NCBI RefSeq assembly: GCF_000196235.1
Contig: NC_008541.1
Coordinates: forward strand, 1,736,001 to 1,800,000
Source: Arthrobacter sp. FB24
Lineage (GTDB): Bacteria > Actinomycetota > Actinomycetes > Actinomycetales > Micrococcaceae
Reading direction: 5' to 3'
Length of the DNA stretch: 64,000 bases
The notes below the pieces were generated by a model. That model searched no databases and was not told the origin of the DNA. It worked only from the letters and a program-made list of their open reading frames with translations. Position 1 is the stretch's first letter. The number at the start of each line of letters is the position of its first letter. Both the position numbers and the translations under genes were made by a program. Positions 57,357-64,000 of the stretch are shown here, piece by piece.

Positions 57357-57707
57357 TTACTGCCAGAGAGTGGCGATTGCCACGTTCAGCAGGGCAAGGC
57401 CACCCACGCTGTGCGCAAGGCCCTTGCTGATCGGCTCATTCTTCTTGTATTTCCGGCTTCCGATGAAGGCCAGTACGGCCACCGCAAGTGCGATGGCGAA
57501 CTTGACGCCGAGCTTGGCGTAGTTCGCGTTCATGTCCAGGGCAGGGATGAGCCCCATCATGACGATGCCGGTGATGAGCTGCAGTGCGGCGCCGTCGAAC
57601 TGGCGGGGATGCACCGTGGGCTTTTTCATGTTGCCGATCCAGATGCCGACGATCATGGCAGCACCGATGATGTGGAGGAAGACCATGACGTTGTAAACGA
57701 TGTTCAT
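57357..57707 (-). CDS. Small integral membrane protein, function unknown
   Basis: A 116-aa protein with four hydrophobic helices (about 5-24, 41-60, 67-84, 97-114) and the start MNIVYNVMVFLHIIGAAMIVG. I do not recognise a named family with confidence. It lies between sucB (same strand, separated by a hairpin) and the OsmC gene, with ATG 57707. No operon partner is evident. Confidence 0.8.
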   Translation of the reverse strand: MNIVYNVMVFLHIIGAAMIVGIWIGNMKKPTVHPRQFDGAALQLITGIVMMGLIPALDMNANYAKLGVKFAIALAVAVLAFIGSRKYKKNEPISKGLAHSVGGLALLNVAIATLWQ

Positions 57708-57798
57708 GGGCCCAGTCTAGCCAGTTGGTTCTACGCATCGTAGTAAGCCCCGCGGAAGGCAACGGCGACGATTTGGTAACCAAAATGTGGTCCCTGCG

Positions 57799-57852
57799 AC
57801 AACGGCGGCGCAGGACCTCCGGTGTGGCCACCGGTGCCTGCGCCGCCGTTGT
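57799..57852 (-). terminator. Terminator after sucB
   Basis: 16-bp outer stem ACAACGGCGGCGCAGG with its complement, and an inner CCGGTG/CACCGG stem, 41 bp after the sucB stop. No long U-tract. Confidence 0.62.
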
Positions 57853-57892
57853 TTCGACTGCTTATTCCCTGCTGTTCAGACCCTGCCGGGGG

Positions 57893-59635
57893 CTACAGCC
57901 CCAGGTCCGCCTCGAAGGCGCCGGCCTCGAGGCGGGCCTTGAGGGTCTGCAGGAAGCGTCCTGCGTCGGCGCCGTCCACCAGGCGGTGGTCGTACGTCAG
58001 GGAGAGGTACATCATGGAGCGGATGGCGATCGAGTCGTCGCCGTTTTCGTCAGTGACCACCACGGGACGCTTGACGATCGCACCCGTGCCGAGGATGCCG
58101 ACCTGCGGCTGGTTGATGATCGGCGTGTCGAACAGTGCGCCAACGGAACCGATGTTGGTGATGCTGAACGTGCCGCCGGACAGTTCATCCGGGCCGATCT
58201 TGCCATCGCGGGTACGGCCTGCCACGTCTGCGATCTTGCCGGCCAGGCCGGCGAGGTTCAGGCTGCCGGCGTCGGAGATGACCGGAACAAGGAGGCCCTT
58301 GTCGGTGTCCACGGCGATGGCCAGGTGCTCGGCGTTGTGGTAGGTGATTTCCTGCTTGTCCTCGTCGTAGGCAGCATTCACCTTCGGGTGCTGCTTCAGG
58401 GCCTCCGCGACTGCCTTGGCGATGAACGGCAGGAAGGTGAGCTTCACGCCGTTCTGTGCCTGGAACGAGTTCTTGGCCTTGAGGCGCAGCTTGGCAATCT
58501 TAGTCATGTCCACTTCGTGGACCTGCGTCAGCTGGGTGGAGATGTCCAGGGACTCACGCATGCGGCGGGCAATGACCTGACGGATACGCGGTGCCTTCTG
58601 CACGGTGCCGCGCAGTGAGGATTCGGCGGCCGTCGGAGCAGACGCGGGGGCACCCTGCGTGGAAGCGGCCGGCGCTGCGGCGGCCGGAGCAGCCTTGGCC
58701 TCGGCGGCTGCAAGCACGTCCTGCTTGCGGATGCGTCCGCCCACTCCGGTGCCGGTCAGCGAGGAGATGTCCACGCCCTGCTGGTTGGCGAGCTTGCGCA
58801 CCAGGGGAGTGACGTAGCCGGACTCGGCCGGGGCCGCGGATTCTGCAGCCGGTGCAGCCGGGGCTTCCTGCTTGGGAGCCGGTGCTTCTTCCTTGGCGGG
58901 AGCGGCAGCCGGGGCCGCGGGAGCTGCGGCGGGGGCTTCCTGCTTCGGAGCTTCGGCAGCGGGGGCTTCCTGCTGGGGGGCCGGAGCCGCCGGAGGGGCG
59001 GCCGGTGCAGCAGCGCCGGAGCCGATAACGGCCAGAACGGAGCCAACCTCGGCGGTTTCGTCCTCGTTGACGCGGATTTCCTGCAGGGTGCCAGCCACCG
59101 GGGACGGGATCTCGGTGTCCACCTTGTCGGTGGATACCTCGAGCAGGGGCTCGTCAACCTCGACGGAGTCGCCGACGGCCTTAAGCCAGCGGGTTACGGT
59201 GCCTTCGGTGACTGATTCGCCGAGAGCCGGAAGGGTGACTTCATGGCTTTCGCCGGAAGCTGCGGGGGCAGCCTCCGCGGCGGGGGCTTCAGCCGGTGCG
59301 GGCGCCTCAGCGGAGGGCGCCTCTTCAGGGGCGGGTGCTTCTTCAGCCGGTGCCTGCTCTGCGGGGGCAGCTTCCTCGGCAGCGCCGGCGGAACCCGAGC
59401 CGTCACCGATGCGGACGAGCGGAGCGCCGACTTCGGCGGTCTCATCTTCGGCGACGAGGATTTCCTCAATCACGCCAGCAATCGGAGAGGGGATTTCGGT
59501 GTCTACTTTGTCGGTGGAAACCTCGAGCAGCGGCTCGTCCACCTCTACCCGGTCACCTACCTGCTTGAGCCAGCGGGTGACGGTTCCTTCGGTGACACTC
59601 TCACCGAGGGCGGGCAAGTTAACGGATTCAGACAT
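57893..59635 (-). CDS. sucB: 2-oxoglutarate dehydrogenase E2 (dihydrolipoyllysine succinyltransferase)
   Basis: E2 core of a 2-oxoacid dehydrogenase complex, 580 aa. Two lipoyl domains each carry STDKVDTE with lipoylated K43 and K171, joined by Ala/Pro/Glu linkers (about 82-128 and 215-280). A peripheral-subunit-binding domain (about 283-317) and the acyltransferase domain (H550, D554 in [10 protein letters not shown]) follow. Succinyl versus acetyl specificity is inferred. It is followed by its own terminator; lpdA lies 126 bp upstream in the same orientation. Confidence 0.94.
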   Translation of the reverse strand: MSESVNLPALGESVTEGTVTRWLKQVGDRVEVDEPLLEVSTDKVDTEIPSPIAGVIEEILVAEDETAEVGAPLVRIGDGSGSAGAAEEAAPAEQAPAEEAPAPEEAPSAEAPAPAEAPAAEAAPAASGESHEVTLPALGESVTEGTVTRWLKAVGDSVEVDEPLLEVSTDKVDTEIPSPVAGTLQEIRVNEDETAEVGSVLAVIGSGAAAPAAPPAAPAPQQEAPAAEAPKQEAPAAAPAAPAAAPAKEEAPAPKQEAPAAPAAESAAPAESGYVTPLVRKLANQQGVDISSLTGTGVGGRIRKQDVLAAAEAKAAPAAAAPAASTQGAPASAPTAAESSLRGTVQKAPRIRQVIARRMRESLDISTQLTQVHEVDMTKIAKLRLKAKNSFQAQNGVKLTFLPFIAKAVAEALKQHPKVNAAYDEDKQEITYHNAEHLAIAVDTDKGLLVPVISDAGSLNLAGLAGKIADVAGRTRDGKIGPDELSGGTFSITNIGSVGALFDTPIINQPQVGILGTGAIVKRPVVVTDENGDDSIAIRSMMYLSLTYDHRLVDGADAGRFLQTLKARLEAGAFEADLGL

Positions 59636-59688
59636 GTCGTCCCCGTTCTCCTTATTGATCTTTAGTGCGGATGATTGCTGCCGTGTTC

Positions 59689-59731
59689 GAGCTTAGTGCA
59701 CCCTGCGGATCATGCCGGGTGCACTAAGCTC
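59689..59731 (-). terminator. Terminator after lpdA
   Basis: 15-bp perfect stem GAGCTTAGTGCACCC/GGGTGCACTAAGCTC with a 13-nt loop, between lpdA and sucB. Weak U-tract, so some readthrough into sucB is possible. Confidence 0.55.
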
Positions 59732-59761
59732 AGGGTTCTTGCGGTGGTACTGGCGGAGGAT

Positions 59762-61144
59762 TTAGCCGTGGAGGGCTTTGCCCGCCAGGGCGAGGTGGGC
59801 CTCGCCCAGGGCCTCGTTCTGGGTCGGGTGGGCGTGCAGCAGCTGCGCCACATCCTCCGGGTATGCTTCCCAGTTCACGATCAGCTGGGCTTCGCCGATC
59901 TGCTCGCCCATGCGCGAACCGATCATGTGGACGCCCACCACGGGGCCGTCCTTCTGGCGGACCAGCTTGACGATGCCGCCGGTGCCCAGGATGGAGCTCT
60001 TGCCGTTGCCGGCGAGGTTGTACTCCTGCGTTTCCACCTGGTCGTCGCCGAACTTTTCCTTGGCAGCCTTTTCGGTGTAGCCCACGGTGGCGATTTCAGG
60101 TTCGGAGTAGGTGACCTTGGGGATGTTGACATCCTCAACGATGACCGGCTTCAGGCCGGCAATTTCTTCGGCCACGAAGATGCCCTGCTGGTAGCCGCGG
60201 TGGGCCAGCTGGACGCCCGGAACGATGTCGCCCACGGCGTAGACGTTGCCGACGCCGGTGTGCAGCCGTTCGTTGGTGATGACGAAACCGCGGTCGATGG
60301 TGACGCCGGCTTCTTCGTAGCCAAGGTTGGCGGTGACCGGTCCGCGGCCGACGGCCACGAGGAGCAGGTCGGCTTCGAAGGTCTTGCCGTCAACGAGGGT
60401 GACCTTGACGCCGTCGTTGTTCTGCTCAACGCCCTGGAAGAAGACGCCGGTGGAGAACTTGATGCCGCGCTTCTTGAACGCACGCTCGAAGTTCTTGACG
60501 ATTGCAGCGTCCTCGTTGGGGACCAGCGACGGCAGGCCTTCCACGATGGTGACGTCCACACCGAAGGATTTCCAGACCGAGGCGAACTCGACGCCGATCA
60601 CGCCGCCGCCCAGGATGATTGCGCTCTTGGGGATGTAATCCATGGTGAGGGCTTCGTCGGAGGTGATGACCTTGCCGCCGATTTCCAGGCCCGGCAGGGT
60701 GCGGGAGTAGGAGCCCGTGGCGAGCACGATGTTCTTACCCTTGTAAGCAGTGCCGTTCACGACGACGGTGTCGGTGCCCTGCAGTTTGCCTTCACCTTCG
60801 ATGACGGTGATGCCCTTGGACTTGATCAGGCCCTGCAGGCCCTTGAACTTGCCCGCGATGATGCCGTCTTTGTAAGCGTTGACTGCGCCCATGTCGATGC
60901 TGTCCAGCGTGACGTTGACGCCGTACTTTGCGGAATCGCGGGCGTGGTCGGCGAGCTCGGCGGAGTGCAGGAGTGCCTTGGTGGGGATGCAGCCGTTGTG
61001 CAGGCAGGTGCCACCGAGTTTCCCCTTCTCCACGAGGCCCACGGTGAGGCCAAGCTGAACGGCGCGGAGGGCCGCGGCGTATCCGCCGCTGCCACCACCG
61101 AGTACCAGGATGTCGAATTCTTGCGCAGTTGCCTGATCGGCCAC
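59762..61144 (-). CDS. lpdA: Dihydrolipoyl dehydrogenase (E3)
   Basis: FAD-dependent E3 that reoxidises dihydrolipoamide on E2 with NAD. It has 460 aa. FAD motif LVLGGGSGGYAA (14-25), redox disulfide C47/C52 in GGTCLHNGC, NAD motif ILGGGVIGVEFASVW, and HAHPTQNEALGEA with catalytic His and Glu near the C-terminus. GTG 61144. Upstream of sucB and downstream of pepA, both on the same strand. Together with SucB it forms two-thirds of a 2-oxoacid dehydrogenase complex; E1 is not in the window. Confidence 0.96.
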   Translation of the reverse strand: MADQATAQEFDILVLGGGSGGYAAALRAVQLGLTVGLVEKGKLGGTCLHNGCIPTKALLHSAELADHARDSAKYGVNVTLDSIDMGAVNAYKDGIIAGKFKGLQGLIKSKGITVIEGEGKLQGTDTVVVNGTAYKGKNIVLATGSYSRTLPGLEIGGKVITSDEALTMDYIPKSAIILGGGVIGVEFASVWKSFGVDVTIVEGLPSLVPNEDAAIVKNFERAFKKRGIKFSTGVFFQGVEQNNDGVKVTLVDGKTFEADLLLVAVGRGPVTANLGYEEAGVTIDRGFVITNERLHTGVGNVYAVGDIVPGVQLAHRGYQQGIFVAEEIAGLKPVIVEDVNIPKVTYSEPEIATVGYTEKAAKEKFGDDQVETQEYNLAGNGKSSILGTGGIVKLVRQKDGPVVGVHMIGSRMGEQIGEAQLIVNWEAYPEDVAQLLHAHPTQNEALGEAHLALAGKALHG

Positions 61145-61379
61145 TTAGACGCTCCCTCGCGTGAACGATGACACGAGAGTACGCATCATCTGGTCTTGGA
61201 ACTTGCTCTGCCGTGATTATGCCAGCAGGCAGGTTCTCTTGCATTTGTGACTACCGCAGTTCACCTTAGCGAACCACTTATCCATGCTCCACCTTGTCAC
61301 GGCGTTTGTGGAGGGCTTGTGTCCAGTGTCACGCGGCTATGTGGTGGACGGATCATGACCCGCCGCAAAGCCGCCAACT

Positions 61380-61411
61380 GCCTCACCGACCCTGCGGAGG
61401 GCCGGTGAGGC
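61380..61411 (-). terminator. Hairpin terminator after pepA
   Basis: 9-bp outer stem GCCTCACCG/CGGTGAGGC extended by CCCT/AGGG; no clear U-tract. It lies 8 bp after the pepA stop. Confidence 0.5.
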
Positions 61412-61419
61412 GGAGCCGG

Positions 61420-62946
61420 TTACGCGGAGGCCGCCAGGACGTCTTCCACGTAGGCCACAAGGGTGCGCACTGTGCAGCCGGTGCCCTGCTTCGGGGTGTA
61501 GCCGTAGGGGCTGCCGTTATTAAAGGACGGACCGGCGATGTCGATGTGGGCCCACGGGATCTGCTCGCCGTCCTTGCCCTTGCCGACGAATTCACGCAGG
61601 AATACGGCAGCGGTCATCATGCCGCCGTGGCGCTCACCGATGTTGGCCAGGTCCGCAACCTCGGAATCGATGCTGGCGCGGAGCTCTTCCGGCAGGGGCA
61701 TCGGCCATACGAGTTCCCCGGCGCGGTCGGCCGCGGCCTTAAGCGGGCCGGTGACGCTGTCCGAGCCCATGACGCCGGCCGTCCGGTTGCCCAGTGCGAT
61801 CAGCTGGGCGCCGGTGAGAGTGGCGACGTCGATAATGGCGTCCGGGTACTCCTGGCTGGCCGCGACGATTCCGTCGGCCATTACCAGGCGGCCTTCGGCA
61901 TCCGTATTAAGGACCTCGACGGTTTTGCCCCCGAACATGGTGAGGACGTCCGCCGGGCGCTGCGCTGCCCCGGAAGGCATGTTTTCGGCAATGCACAGCC
62001 ACGCGGTGGCCTTCACGGGAAGGCCCAGGCCGGCGATCGCCAGCACCGTATTAAGGACGACGGCGGCGCCTGCCATATCGCTCTTCATATCACCCATGCC
62101 GAGGGCGGGCTTGATGGATATTCCGCCGGTGTCAAAAGTGATGCCCTTGCCGACGAGTGCTATCTTGGCGGCGGCCTTGGACGGCGCGTACTCCACCTTG
62201 ACCAGCCGCGGCTGCCGGGTGGATCCCTTGCCGACACCCATGATCCCGCCGAAGCCCTCCTTCTCGAGGCGCTTCTCGTCCCACACGGTGACCTTGACGG
62301 GCAGGCCCTTGGAGAGTTCCTTGGCGGCATCGGCGAAGGACTCGGGGAAAAGGTGGCTGGGCGGCTGGTTCACGAGCGAACGGGTCGCGTTGACGGCCTT
62401 CCCGATCAGGGCCGCGCGGTTCAGCAGGGGCTGCAGGTCCTTGTCGGCAGCAAAGTCGGTGAAGATCACCACGTTCTTCACCGGTTCCTTGCGGCCGTTG
62501 GCCTCTGAGCGGTGTTCGGTGAACGAGTACGAACCCATGGCGGCGCCCTCCGCGACAGCGGCGACGTCGGCGGGTGACGCCGTCGGAAGCGCCAGCGTCA
62601 CCGTAGTGAGTCCTGCAAGTTGGCGGACTGCGGAGCCGGCGGCGCGGCGCAGTGCCTCCTCCGTGAGTTTTCCTCCGGCGCCGGGCTTGCCGACCCCTGC
62701 CAGCACCAGGACGGCGGCGCCTGCTTCCGGAAGGCCGGGCAGCCTGTGGACCTGGTCGGCCGCGCCGGTGAGGCCAAGAACCTTCAGGGACTCCGCGATG
62801 GCCTCGGCGGACTTGGCCGTCAGCGGGTTGTCCAGCAGCACGGGACCGTCGGGGCCCTGGGCCACACCAATGACCAGGGCGTCCGTGGGCGACTTCTTAA
62901 CGTCACGCGCAATGACGCTAAGTTTGATTTCAGTATTCTTGACCAC
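61420..62946 (-). CDS. pepA: Leucyl aminopeptidase (M17)
   Basis: Cytosolic M17 metalloaminopeptidase that removes N-terminal residues from peptides; dizinc enzyme, 508 aa. The C-terminal catalytic domain carries VGKGITFDTGGISIKP, GDMKSDMAGAA, and the signature NTDAEGRLVM (metal Asp and Glu). GTG 62946 has GAGGA upstream within a small hairpin. Together with the tricorn-like protease it could finish peptide breakdown (inference). Confidence 0.95.
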   Translation of the reverse strand: MVKNTEIKLSVIARDVKKSPTDALVIGVAQGPDGPVLLDNPLTAKSAEAIAESLKVLGLTGAADQVHRLPGLPEAGAAVLVLAGVGKPGAGGKLTEEALRRAAGSAVRQLAGLTTVTLALPTASPADVAAVAEGAAMGSYSFTEHRSEANGRKEPVKNVVIFTDFAADKDLQPLLNRAALIGKAVNATRSLVNQPPSHLFPESFADAAKELSKGLPVKVTVWDEKRLEKEGFGGIMGVGKGSTRQPRLVKVEYAPSKAAAKIALVGKGITFDTGGISIKPALGMGDMKSDMAGAAVVLNTVLAIAGLGLPVKATAWLCIAENMPSGAAQRPADVLTMFGGKTVEVLNTDAEGRLVMADGIVAASQEYPDAIIDVATLTGAQLIALGNRTAGVMGSDSVTGPLKAAADRAGELVWPMPLPEELRASIDSEVADLANIGERHGGMMTAAVFLREFVGKGKDGEQIPWAHIDIAGPSFNNGSPYGYTPKQGTGCTVRTLVAYVEDVLAASA

Positions 62947-62960
62947 GAGGATCAGTCCTC
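62947..62960 (-). promoter_or_regulatory. Hairpin that hides the pepA ribosome-binding site
   Basis: GAGGA-CTGA-TCCTC on the minus strand pairs the Shine-Dalgarno GAGGA with TCCTC ending right at the GTG. The stem is only 5 bp. Confidence 0.4.
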
Positions 62961-63264
62961 AATTCTCTGTGATTTTCGGCAGGAATCGCATGTTTGGCGC
63001 CCCGCCATGGGACAGGCCGTTGTCGGCTTGAGACGCAACCCGGTGTCTGCAAGGCCGTGCGTAGGACCAGTTCCGATCGTAGTCTCTCCCTCCCGGCCGC
63101 GCTGAATCTGATGAGACCTGCAGCACATTGCCGGTGCGCGCCGCCGGGGCGGAATGCTTCGGCCGGCCGGTGCGTTGTAGAAAATATCCGGCGGATCTGC
63201 GCGGATCCCCCCACCCATAGTGTTGACGAACCCGCCTCCGCCGCCACTGCGAAAGGAACATGCC
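62961..63264. other. Divergent intergenic region between pepA and the PAC2 gene
   Basis: No gene is convincing here; a 92-aa plus-strand ORF is a composition artefact. Plus-strand AT-rich patches are GTTGTAGAAAATATCC (about 63174-63189) and TTGACG (63223-63228). GAAAGGA (63251-63257) is the ribosome site of the PAC2 gene. No strong dyad is seen. Confidence 0.45.
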
Positions 63265-64000
63265 GTGCTTGAACGGATTTCCGGCTCCCTGCTGGACCCC
63301 GATGCTCTCTACGTGAGCAACGCCGAGCTGTTCGACAACCCGGAACTCCGCGGGCTCAATCTGGTGATGGGATTCACGGGATTCGCGGACGCCGGCCACG
63401 TGGTCAAACAGATTACCGCCGAGCTGCTGGACACTCTCGAGTCGGAGGTCGTGGCCGTGTTTGATGCCGACCAGTTGATCGACTACCGCTCGCGCCGGCC
63501 GCACGTCACGTTCGTGGAGGACCACCTCCAGGACTATCAGGCCCCCACCCTGGCCTTGTACCGGCTGGTGGACGGGCTGGGCAAGCCGTTCCTGTTCCTG
63601 GCCGGTTTCGAGCCCGACCTGCAGTGGGAGCGGTTCGCCCGCGCCGTCGTCCGGATCGTCGAGCACCTTGATGTAAACCTGGTGACCTGGATCCATTCCA
63701 TCCCGATGCCTGTTCCCCACACCCGGCCGGTGGGAGTCACCGTTCACGGCAACCGTCCGGAGCTCATCGAAGGGATATCGGTCTGGAAGCCCACGGTGGA
63801 GGTGCCCGCAGCGGTGGGCCACATCCTTGAGCTGCGCCTCAGCGAAGCCGGCCGCAATATTGCCGGGTACGTCATCCACGTTCCGCATTACCTCGCCGAA
63901 GCCGAATACCCCAACGCAGCGGTGGCCGGGCTTGAGTATCTCGGTGCCGCCACGTCACTGATGCTGCCGACTGACCGCCTGCGGGAGGCCGGCCGCGAAG
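63265..64000 (+). CDS. PAC2-family (proteasome assembly chaperone-like) protein, C-terminus cut by window end
   Basis: PAC2-domain protein, about 245 residues visible. Actinobacteria encode these alongside or near the proteasome system; the function in bacteria is not firmly established. The start VLERISGSLLDPDALYVSN is followed by NLVMGFTGFADAGHVVKQI and FDADQLIDYRSRRPHVTF, which are family-typical. GTG 63265 follows GAAAGGA. It continues past the window. Confidence 0.85.
   Translation, partial: MLERISGSLLDPDALYVSNAELFDNPELRGLNLVMGFTGFADAGHVVKQITAELLDTLESEVVAVFDADQLIDYRSRRPHVTFVEDHLQDYQAPTLALYRLVDGLGKPFLFLAGFEPDLQWERFARAVVRIVEHLDVNLVTWIHSIPMPVPHTRPVGVTVHGNRPELIEGISVWKPTVEVPAAVGHILELRLSEAGRNIAGYVIHVPHYLAEAEYPNAAVAGLEYLGAATSLMLPTDRLREAGRE

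Noticed and set aside
59675..61171. A 498-codon plus-strand ORF opposite lpdA
   Set aside because: Shadow of lpdA, whose FAD, redox and NAD motifs are intact on the minus strand; the antisense product has no recognisable features.
61294..62508. A 404-codon plus-strand ORF opposite pepA
   Set aside because: Shadow ORF; the minus strand carries the M17 signature NTDAEGRL.

Overview
The window is high-GC actinobacterial chromosome. It most likely comes from Arthrobacter or a close relative (Micrococcaceae). This is inferred from gene order and family content: an ftsA-free division cluster, SepF and DivIVA/Wag31, polyphosphate glucokinase, GlnA1/GlnA2/GlnE, a PAC2 proteasome-chaperone homologue, a tricorn-type protease, and a MurE specificity motif of the L-lysine type. 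No rRNA, tRNA, CRISPR array, insertion sequence or prophage was seen. Nearly everything is core, vertically inherited chromosome.

Layout. 1-2.7 kb: a cut-off polyprenyl diphosphate synthase and a coupled lipoprotein gene (minus strand), then dinB. 2.9-3.4 kb: a DUF3040 membrane protein. 3.7-23.4 kb: the complete division and cell-wall cluster mraZ-rsmH-ftsL-ftsI-murE-murF-mraY-murD-ftsW-murG-murC-ftsQ-ftsZ-pgeF-yggS-sepF-yggT-divIVA. Most genes overlap or are separated by only a few bases. They make lipid II, polymerise and cross-link it at the septum, and place the Z-ring and poles. 23.5-29.4 kb: lspA, an RluA-family pseudouridine synthase, dnaE and an SDR gene.

29.4-36.5 kb: a flavin reductase, a membrane protein, hisD, nrdR (with tandem NrdR boxes), an SDR gene and ppgK, map (leaderless promoter), a SPOR-like small protein, and panB. 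36.7-46.6 kb: nitrogen and amino-acid genes. These are glnA2-glnE, a polar amino-acid ABC transporter whose fused binding-protein/permease gene is split by an in-frame amber codon, a VOC protein, a GNAT, a tiny HTH protein preceded by two identical-architecture palindromes, and glnA1 with a GlnR-type site upstream. 46.7-53 kb: an RDD protein, DUF3817, DUF4191, lipA-lipB (lipoate), an atypical membrane Ser/Thr kinase and a TIGR01777-type epimerase. 53-64 kb: a tricorn-like protease, an OsmC protein, a small membrane protein, sucB and lpdA (lipoate-dependent 2-oxoacid dehydrogenase subunits, the likely clients of LipA/LipB), pepA, and a PAC2 protein cut by the window end.

The most noteworthy signals are regulatory or lesions rather than a new gene system: the amber-interrupted transporter gene, the duplicated GTCAAC-N4-GTTGAC operator next to a 66-aa HTH gene, NrdR, GlnR and MraZ operators with textbook spacing, and a recurrent TAnnnT hexamer 5-9 nt before start codons that implies widespread leaderless transcription. 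I did not find a convincing undescribed multigene system.
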